Part shown: positions 1 through 4,151 of the stretch, piece by piece
Layout: each line of letters opens with the position of its first letter
Numbering within the stretch: position 1 is the first letter of the stretch
NCBI GenBank assembly: GCA_013298265.1
Contig: JAAFHE010000257.1
Location: forward strand, 1-6,163
Length of the DNA: 6,163 nt
Direction: 5' to 3'
Origin: Lysobacterales bacterium
GTDB lineage: Bacteria > Pseudomonadota > Gammaproteobacteria > Xanthomonadales > Rhodanobacteraceae
Translations under genes and position numbers: made by a program
The notes under the pieces: generated by a model
Told to the model about the DNA's origin: nothing
Database searches by the model: none
What the model saw: the letters and a program-made list of their open reading frames with translations, nothing else

Positions 1-7
1 CTTGAAC

Positions 8-35
8 GATTCCCCATTCCCGACTCCCCATTCCC
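8..35. repeat. Tandem 14-bp repeat (two copies)
   Basis: Two adjacent 14-nt units, GATTCCCCATTCCC at 8-21 and GACTCCCCATTCCC at 22-35, differ at one base. Low-complexity GATTCCC-type runs of this kind are, from memory, common between genes in Xanthomonadaceae. The array may continue to the left of the window. No function is claimed; it marks the region as intergenic. Confidence 0.6.
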
Positions 36-61
36 GGAGGTCCCGCTACAGCGGGACCTCC
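36..61. terminator. Perfect 12-bp hairpin, possible terminator
   Basis: GGAGGTCCCGCT at 36-47 and AGCGGGACCTCC at 50-61 are exact reverse complements separated by two bases; in RNA the loop would realistically be four or more. No T-tract follows on either strand, so a classical rho-independent terminator is not fully supported. It covers the stop codon (46-48, minus strand) of the possible gene remnant to its right, which is where a terminator for a minus-strand transcript would be expected. Confidence 0.5.
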
Positions 62-201
62 CGCAGCATGATCGGCGCGGGGTTCACGCCGTCGCGCAAC
101 GCTTCGGTCCTGGCATCCCATTTCCAGCCGATGCGGATAAAAACGTCGGGCGCGACGGTTGTCGGTTCGCTCAGGCCGGCGATGGCCGTCTCATGTGCCC
201 C
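46..201 (-). pseudogene. Possible 3' remnant of an unrecognised minus-strand gene
   Basis: Read on the minus strand, the roughly 51 codons before the TAG at 46-48 give a protein-like segment, with pieces such as VFIRIGWKWDARTEAL and NPAPIMLREVPL. Its composition is mixed and unlike the Arg/Ala/Pro-rich translations that antisense GC-rich DNA gives. Further upstream the same frame stays open to 1440, but beyond about 201 it turns into that Arg/Pro/Ala-rich composition and then lies antisense to the methyltransferase gene, so it is not believable as one long gene. No start codon or ribosome-binding site could be placed. I read it as the surviving C-terminus of a decayed or rearranged gene, or a chance ORF. 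I do not recognise the family and assign no function. Confidence 0.3.
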
Positions 202-610
202 GACGCGGGGGCATGGCGGCCATCGGCCGACTGGTGCGCGCGCCTGGCGCGGCCGGCACCGAGGCCGTTCTGCACGCCGATCAAGGGTCTGGCCGTGCGG
301 GCATCGCGCCGGCGCGGGGTCGGACTCACCGCCGCCAACCGAGCGTTGCCGTCGGCGCGGACAGGCCTGCCGAGCGCGACGCCCTGGCGCGAGTTCGCGC
401 GCCTGGCCGCCGTGATCCTGCGCAGCACGGCCGGTTCCGGTACGCCGTGATGGCCCGCCTGTGATGCCCATTTCCCACGAAGCAACAACGCCACACTTGC
501 CGCGCCGCGCCGATTGCGCATAAGTTCTGCCCTTGGCGGTTCGTACCGGCGCGCCAGCCGCGCACGCAGCGGGAACGCACGCGGTTGAAGCGGGGTGCGG
601 ACGAGCCGGT
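202..610. other. Stretch without a convincing gene
   Basis: About 400 bases in which all open frames on both strands give Arg/Pro/Ala-rich translations typical of non-coding GC-rich DNA. None has a recognisable motif or a credible ribosome-binding site. The left half may be the degraded body of the minus-strand gene whose tail is seen at 46-201. The right end (about 480-624) has somewhat lower GC and holds the likely promoter and leader of the methyltransferase operon. No RNA gene or riboswitch was recognised. Confidence 0.5.
497..524 (+). promoter_or_regulatory. Candidate sigma70-type promoter of the borosin operon
   Basis: TTGCCG at 497-502 (four of six matches to TTGACA) and CATAAG at 519-524 (four of six to TATAAT) are separated by 16 bp. 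Transcription would start near 531 and leave a leader of about 95 nt before the methyltransferase start. It is the best-looking site in the upstream gap, but the matches are modest and a 6-bp consensus is easily met by chance. Confidence 0.3.
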
Positions 611-623
611 AGGGAGGGGGGAG
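611..623 (+). promoter_or_regulatory. Strong ribosome-binding site for the methyltransferase
   Basis: AGGGAGGGGGGAG lies directly before the ATG at 625. The AGGGAGG core sits about 7 nt from the start codon, a good Shine-Dalgarno spacing. It fixes the methyltransferase start and suggests efficient translation of the first gene of the operon. Confidence 0.75.
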
Positions 624-624
624 C

Positions 625-1422
625 ATGGCGCACGAGGGCAGTCTGGTCTGTGTGGGCCTGGGCATGACGCTGGGCTCGCACCTGAGTCCGCTCGCACGCA
701 GTCATATTGAGCACGCCGACGTGGTGTTTGCCGGCGTCTCCGACGGCATCGTCGAGCTCTGGCTGCAGGGCATGCACCCGGACGTGCGCAGCCTGCAGCC
801 GCACTACCGCGAAGGCCTGTCTCGCCTGCGCACCTACGAGCAGATGGTCGAGGTGATGCTGGCCGAGGTGCGCGCCGGCAGGAAGGTGGTCGGGGCGTTC
901 TATGGCCACCCGGGCGTATTCGCGCTGCCGCCGCACCGGGCCATCGCCCAGGCGCGGGCCGAGGGCTACGCCGCGCACATGGATCCGGGCATCTCGGCCG
1001 AGGACTGTCTCTACGCCGACCTCGGCATCGATCCCGGACGCGTCGGCTGTCAGCACTTCGAAGCCAGCCAGCTGATGTTCTATCGCCGCCGCATCGACAC
1101 CTCGGCCTACCTCGTGCTGTGGCAGGTCGGTATCGCCGGAGACCAGTCGCTGGCGCGCTTCTCCACGCCGGCGGTCTATCGCGAGGTGCTGGTCGACGTA
1201 CTCGCCCAGGACTATCCGCGCGACCACCCCGCGATCATCTACAAGGTGGCGACGCTGCCGATCCACGCGCCGCGCATCGAGCACACCACGCTGGCCGGCC
1301 TGGTCGCCGCGGACATCGACCTGCACGCCACGGTGGTGCTGCCACCGGCGCGGGAGCTCGAGCCCAATCCTGCGGTGCGCGAGCGCCTCAGCCGCCTCGA
1401 TCAGGCCCTGGGTCATGCCTGA
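625..1422 (+). CDS. Split-borosin peptide alpha-N-methyltransferase (TP-methylase fold)
   Basis: Predicted cytosolic SAM-dependent enzyme that N-methylates backbone amides of a separate precursor peptide, probably the one encoded at 1998-2273. The 265 residues begin with a tetrapyrrole-methylase-type strand and loop (SLVCVGLGMTLGSHLSP, 6-22). Next come LQPHY (57-61), R67 and TYEQM (70-74), then AFYGHPGVFALPPH (91-104) and PGISAEDCLYADLGIDPG (121-138), followed by GCQHFEAS (141-148) and LVLWQVG (163-169). These blocks are characteristic of the borosin enzymes OphMA and SonM and are not those of cobalamin or siroheme methylases. Y61, R67, Y71 and Y93 line up at a constant offset of five with the OphMA catalytic residues I recall as Tyr66, Arg72, Tyr76 and Tyr98. 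Its length fits the stand-alone bacterial enzymes, which lack the fused C-terminal core of fungal OphMA. The start is fixed by a strong Shine-Dalgarno run at 611-623. It overlaps the next gene by 8 nt. The family call is firm; the substrate is inferred from context. Confidence 0.92.
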   Translation: MAHEGSLVCVGLGMTLGSHLSPLARSHIEHADVVFAGVSDGIVELWLQGMHPDVRSLQPHYREGLSRLRTYEQMVEVMLAEVRAGRKVVGAFYGHPGVFALPPHRAIAQARAEGYAAHMDPGISAEDCLYADLGIDPGRVGCQHFEASQLMFYRRRIDTSAYLVLWQVGIAGDQSLARFSTPAVYREVLVDVLAQDYPRDHPAIIYKVATLPIHAPRIEHTTLAGLVAADIDLHATVVLPPARELEPNPAVRERLSRLDQALGHA

Positions 1423-1993
1423 GCCGGACATCAACGCCATCGCCGCCGGCTTCGTCTTCGAGACGCCGCGGCTACAGGTGCGCCCGCTGCGCGCCGATGA
1501 CGAGTCGGTCTACTGCGATCTCTACACGGACGCGGAAACCCAGCGCCATACCGGCGGCGCGCTGGCGGCCAGCGCCGCCGCGCGCAGCTTCGGCGCGGCG
1601 CTGGCGGCACCGCGCCGGCGGCCGCTGCGCCGCCTGTTTCTGATGCTGTGCGACCGACGCGACGGTCGCGGCCTGGGCCTGGTCGGCCTCAACGGCATCG
1701 ACGAAAGTGCCCGGCGCACCGAAATCGGCATCCTCATGACGCCGCAGGCACGTGGTGCGGGTTATGCGCGGGAGGGATTCGGCGCACTGGCCGGTCAGAT
1801 CTTCCGCCGCTTTCCGATCGACGAAATCTATGTGCAGTACGCTAGGCAGAACATCGGCGCGGATCGTCTCGCGACCGGAGTCGGCTTCCGCTACGCCGAT
1901 CGCCCAGGCCTGGCCTGCGGCGCCGATCAGCGTGTGGCCGTGATGTATAGTGAACGAGTGGTTTTGTCCCATTTTGAAACATTAGCGAGGTAG
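1415..1993 (+). CDS. GNAT-family N-acetyltransferase (RimJ/RimL-like)
   Basis: Predicted cytosolic acetyl-CoA-dependent acetyltransferase of 192 residues, a usual length for the family. The N-terminal segment TPRLQVRPLRADD (17-29) is typical of the RimJ/RimL-like (Acetyltransf_3) branch. Strand beta4 and the acetyl-CoA pyrophosphate loop are seen as EIGILMTPQARGAGYARE (103-120), where Q111-x-x-G-x-G116 matches the Q/R-x-x-G-x-G/A motif. The later NIGADRLATGVGFRYADR segment matches the usual N-x-x-(S/A)-x-x-(L/V)-x-x-x-x-GF region near the C-terminus. The ATG lies inside the end of the methyltransferase gene (8-nt overlap) with only a weak AGG upstream, so translation is probably coupled. It stands between the methyltransferase and the precursor gene, so it could acetylate the peptide (N-terminus or a side chain), protect the host, or be unrelated. 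The family is clear; the substrate is unknown. Confidence 0.85.
   Translation: MPEPDINAIAAGFVFETPRLQVRPLRADDESVYCDLYTDAETQRHTGGALAASAAARSFGAALAAPRRRPLRRLFLMLCDRRDGRGLGLVGLNGIDESARRTEIGILMTPQARGAGYAREGFGALAGQIFRRFPIDEIYVQYARQNIGADRLATGVGFRYADRPGLACGADQRVAVMYSERVVLSHFETLAR
1946..1951 (+). promoter_or_regulatory. Candidate internal -10 element before the precursor gene
   Basis: TATAGT at 1946-1951 (five of six matches to TATAAT) lies in a 50-nt stretch (1941-1990) of 40% GC inside the otherwise GC-rich 3' end of the acetyltransferase gene. No convincing -35 box is found 16-18 bp upstream. A start near 1958 would give a leader of about 40 nt. RiPP precursors are often needed in excess of their enzymes, which makes an internal promoter plausible, but the evidence is weak. 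Confidence 0.22.
1985..1990 (+). promoter_or_regulatory. Ribosome-binding site of the precursor gene
   Basis: GCGAGG, containing GAGG at 1987-1990, lies 7 nt before the ATG at 1998 and overlaps the final codons of the acetyltransferase gene. Spacing and sequence support this start, which is also where the leader-like sequence begins. Confidence 0.6.
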
Positions 1994-1997
1994 AGCG

Positions 1998-2273
1998 ATG
2001 TCCAACGTCATCGATTTTCTGAACCGCATCGGCAGCGACAGCAGCTTGCGTCACGCGGAATCGACCCAGCTCGCCCGTGAGCTGGCACAGGCACAGATCG
2101 CGCCGGAACTGCAGGCGGCGATCCTTGCCGGCGACCAGCAGCGCCTCGAAGCGGTGCTTGGTGCGCGCACCAACGTGATCTGCGGCCTGTCCCCGGCCGA
2201 GCAGGACGACGCGCCGGAGCCCGCCGACGACGACGAGGAGATCCGGTTGCAGCAGGTCGCGCGCGTTGGCTGA
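1998..2273 (+). CDS. Split-borosin RiPP precursor peptide (SonA-like leader)
   Basis: Predicted 91-residue ribosomal precursor, the likely substrate of the alpha-N-methyltransferase two genes upstream. Residues 2-54 resemble the helical borosin-binding leader of Shewanella SonA: it opens MSNVIDFLNRIGSD (SonA, from memory, starts MSGLSDFFTQLGQD), has L17, and has a second helix pair ending ELQAAILAGDQQRLEAVLG (37-55), where SonA has a GD followed by a Leu-containing helix. After the leader comes ARTNVICGLSPAEQ (56-69), with the hydrophobic stretch V60-I61-C62-G63-L64 as the most likely methylated core. An acidic run D70-E81 (8 of 12 Asp/Glu) follows, then a non-acidic tail, IRLQQVARVG. It sits 4 nt after the acetyltransferase and overlaps the next gene by 8 nt. 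There is no signal peptide or membrane segment. The identification rests on leader similarity plus genetic linkage; the exact core and any cleavage site are inferred. Confidence 0.85.
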   Translation: MSNVIDFLNRIGSDSSLRHAESTQLARELAQAQIAPELQAAILAGDQQRLEAVLGARTNVICGLSPAEQDDAPEPADDDEEIRLQQVARVG

Positions 2274-4062
2274 TAGTCACCGCGGCGCAACCGGGGCCGT
2301 CCGACGCATTGCGTCGGGCGGCCTTGCCGTGCTGATGCTGTTCCTGATCGGCATGCACTCGGCGCTGACGGCGAACAGCGATCAGCTGACCCAATGGCTG
2401 GCCGACGCCGACCGGGTCAAAAGCTCCGACTACACCCGTTTCGCCGCGTTGCTCAACCAGGTCGAGATCGGTTCGGCAGCGCTCTCGCCCAAGCAGCGCC
2501 AGCTGCTCGCGTTCCTGCGCGCCTGGCAGCGCAACTACACCGGTGAATTCGACCAGGCCATCGTCGAGTTCAAGAACGTCATCGATCGCGCCGACGACGA
2601 AGTGCTGCGCACGCGCGCCGGCGCGGCGATGATCAATGCAATGGCCATCGCGCGGCGCTATTCGGAGGCTTATTCCTATCTCGACCTGCTGATTGAGCGC
2701 CTGCCTCAGATCAGCGACACCAAGGCGCGCGACCAGATCCTGCACGTCGCAGCGCTGCTCAACAATGAAGCCGGCCAGTACGAACTCGCGCTCGAATACA
2801 GCGCGCGGCTGCTGGCACAGGCCGTCGGCGGCCGCGGCGAATGCATGGCGCGGCAGCTACTGGTGCAGACCCAGTACGAACTCGACCAGCTGGAACCGGC
2901 CGGCGGCGAAGTGACCCAGGCGCTCGCCGTGTGCGAGCGCAACGACGAGCCGATCTTCGCGAACTTCGTGCGCGTGTTCGTCGCGCGCCGTCTGATCGAC
3001 CGGCACCAGTACAAAGAGGCCGCGTCGATGCTCAGCGCCAAGTACGACGAGATCCAGGCCACGCGCTACCCGCGCCTGACCACCGAGGTCGACGTGCTGC
3101 TCGCGCAGGCATTCTTCTCCAGCGGCGATGCGGCCCAGGCCAAGGCCTATGCGCTGCGCGTCGTCGACAAGCGCGTCGCGAGCGCGGTCACCGATCCGCT
3201 GGTCAGCGCGTACAAGCTGCTCTACCAGATCGCGCAGCAGGCCGGTGACGAGCGCACCGCGCTGTCGTACCACGAGAAATACGCCGAGGCGGATCGCAAG
3301 AACATCGACGACGTCAGCGCGCGTTCGCTGGCGTACCAGATGGTGCGGCACCAGTCGATCGCCAACCGCCTGCAGATAGAGACGCTGAACAAGCAGAACC
3401 AGGTGCTGCAGCTCGAGCAGCAGCTCGGCGCCAAGGCCGCCGAGGCGAGCCGTTTGTACATCGCGCTGCTCGTCGCGGGGCTGCTGATGGTGTTCCTGTG
3501 GGCGCTGCTGACCAAGCGCCGCCAGCTACATTTCCGCCGCCTGTCCCAGCGCGACGGCCTGACCGGCATCGACAACCGGCCGCATTTCCTTGATCTCGCC
3601 CGCCGCGCGCTGGATGAAAGCCGCCGTGGCGGACGCGAGTGCAGCCTCGTGCTGTTCGACCTCGATCATTTCAAGAGCATCAACGATCGCCACGGCCACG
3701 CCGCCGGCGACCATGTGCTCAAGCAGGTGTCCGCGGTCTGCGGCACCTATCTGCGCACCAATCAGTATTTCGGCCGCATCGGCGGCGAGGAATTCGCCTT
3801 GCTGCTGGTCGACTGCGGCCTGGATCGCGCCGCCCGTTTCGCCGAACAGCTGCGTCTGGCGCTGGTCGCTGCCAATGCGGCGAGCGGGCTCGATGGCGTG
3901 ATCATTTCAGCAAGCTTCGGCGTTGCCTCGACCGACCAGTCGGGATACGAACTTCGACAGCTCATGGCAAAGGCCGATGCGGCGCTGTATGTGGCCAAGC
4001 GCGACGGCCGCAATCGCGTCGTCATCACGCAGACGGATCCTTCGCAGGCGCGACTCGCCTGA
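2266..4062 (+). CDS. Membrane diguanylate cyclase with TPR-like periplasmic sensor
   Basis: Predicted inner-membrane enzyme making cyclic di-GMP from two GTP. The order in 598 residues is: signal or anchor sequence (R13-R14 then LAVLMLFLIG, possible cleavage after SALTA near residue 36), a TPR-like helical periplasmic region (about 45-345), a coiled coil (about 361-396), a transmembrane helix (397-416) followed by KRR, and a GGDEF domain (about 428-590). The catalytic domain has DGLTGIDNR (430-438), metal-binding D465 in LFDLDHFKSIND, N473, D482 and the GGEEF signature at 506-510, so it should be active. The inhibitory RxxD site just upstream reads R497-T-N-Q500, lacking its Asp, so product feedback may be lost. 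The start is a TTG overlapping the precursor stop by 8 nt, with AGCAGG at 2251-2256. Later GTG/ATG codons would destroy the signal sequence. It is probably co-translated with the precursor. Its link to peptide production is unknown. Confidence 0.88.
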   Translation: MADSHRGATGAVRRIASGGLAVLMLFLIGMHSALTANSDQLTQWLADADRVKSSDYTRFAALLNQVEIGSAALSPKQRQLLAFLRAWQRNYTGEFDQAIVEFKNVIDRADDEVLRTRAGAAMINAMAIARRYSEAYSYLDLLIERLPQISDTKARDQILHVAALLNNEAGQYELALEYSARLLAQAVGGRGECMARQLLVQTQYELDQLEPAGGEVTQALAVCERNDEPIFANFVRVFVARRLIDRHQYKEAASMLSAKYDEIQATRYPRLTTEVDVLLAQAFFSSGDAAQAKAYALRVVDKRVASAVTDPLVSAYKLLYQIAQQAGDERTALSYHEKYAEADRKNIDDVSARSLAYQMVRHQSIANRLQIETLNKQNQVLQLEQQLGAKAAEASRLYIALLVAGLLMVFLWALLTKRRQLHFRRLSQRDGLTGIDNRPHFLDLARRALDESRRGGRECSLVLFDLDHFKSINDRHGHAAGDHVLKQVSAVCGTYLRTNQYFGRIGGEEFALLLVDCGLDRAARFAEQLRLALVAANAASGLDGVIISASFGVASTDQSGYELRQLMAKADAALYVAKRDGRNRVVITQTDPSQARLA

Positions 4063-4097
4063 GCGTTGCGCTGCACGATTGACGCTTCCGGATACCC

Positions 4098-4117
4098 TGC
4101 CGCACCATCGTGCGGCA
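4098..4117. terminator. GC-rich hairpin between the borosin operon and the NRPS gene
   Basis: TGCCGCAC at 4098-4105 and GTGCGGCA at 4110-4117 are exact reverse complements around a CATC loop, 35 nt after the cyclase stop. No T-tract follows, so it is at best a rho-independent terminator lacking its U-run, or an RNA-stabilising or attenuating structure. A GTG at 4110, in frame with the NRPS gene, lies in its right arm. If it does not terminate, transcription could continue into the NRPS gene. Confidence 0.4.
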
Positions 4118-4151
4118 TCCGCGCCATCCATCCCGGCGACATCGCCGCATC

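Noticed and set aside
2..464. Three overlapping + strand open frames at the left edge
   Set aside because: Translations are Arg/Pro/Ser/Ala-rich with no motifs and no ribosome-binding site, and they overlap each other in different frames.
544..611. TACCGGC (544-550) pairing with GCCGGTA (605-611) in the leader, possibly masking the ribosome-binding site
   Set aside because: A 7-bp stem across a 54-nt loop in GC-rich DNA is expected by chance, and most of the Shine-Dalgarno run stays outside it.
625..1422. Cobalamin-precorrin or siroheme methyltransferase
   Set aside because: The fold is shared, but the FYGHPGVF and GISAEDCLYADLGIDPG blocks and the Y/R/Y/Y residues are borosin-type. No cobalamin or siroheme genes are nearby, and a precursor with a matching leader is.
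46..1440. 464-codon open frame on the minus strand
   Set aside because: Most of it is antisense to the well-supported methyltransferase gene, and the translation is Arg/Ala/Gly/Val-rich without motifs. Only the last roughly 51 codons look protein-like, and they are kept as a possible remnant.
2008..2745. 245-codon minus-strand open frame opposite the precursor and cyclase
   Set aside because: It is antisense to two genes supported by family motifs and has no recognisable domain.
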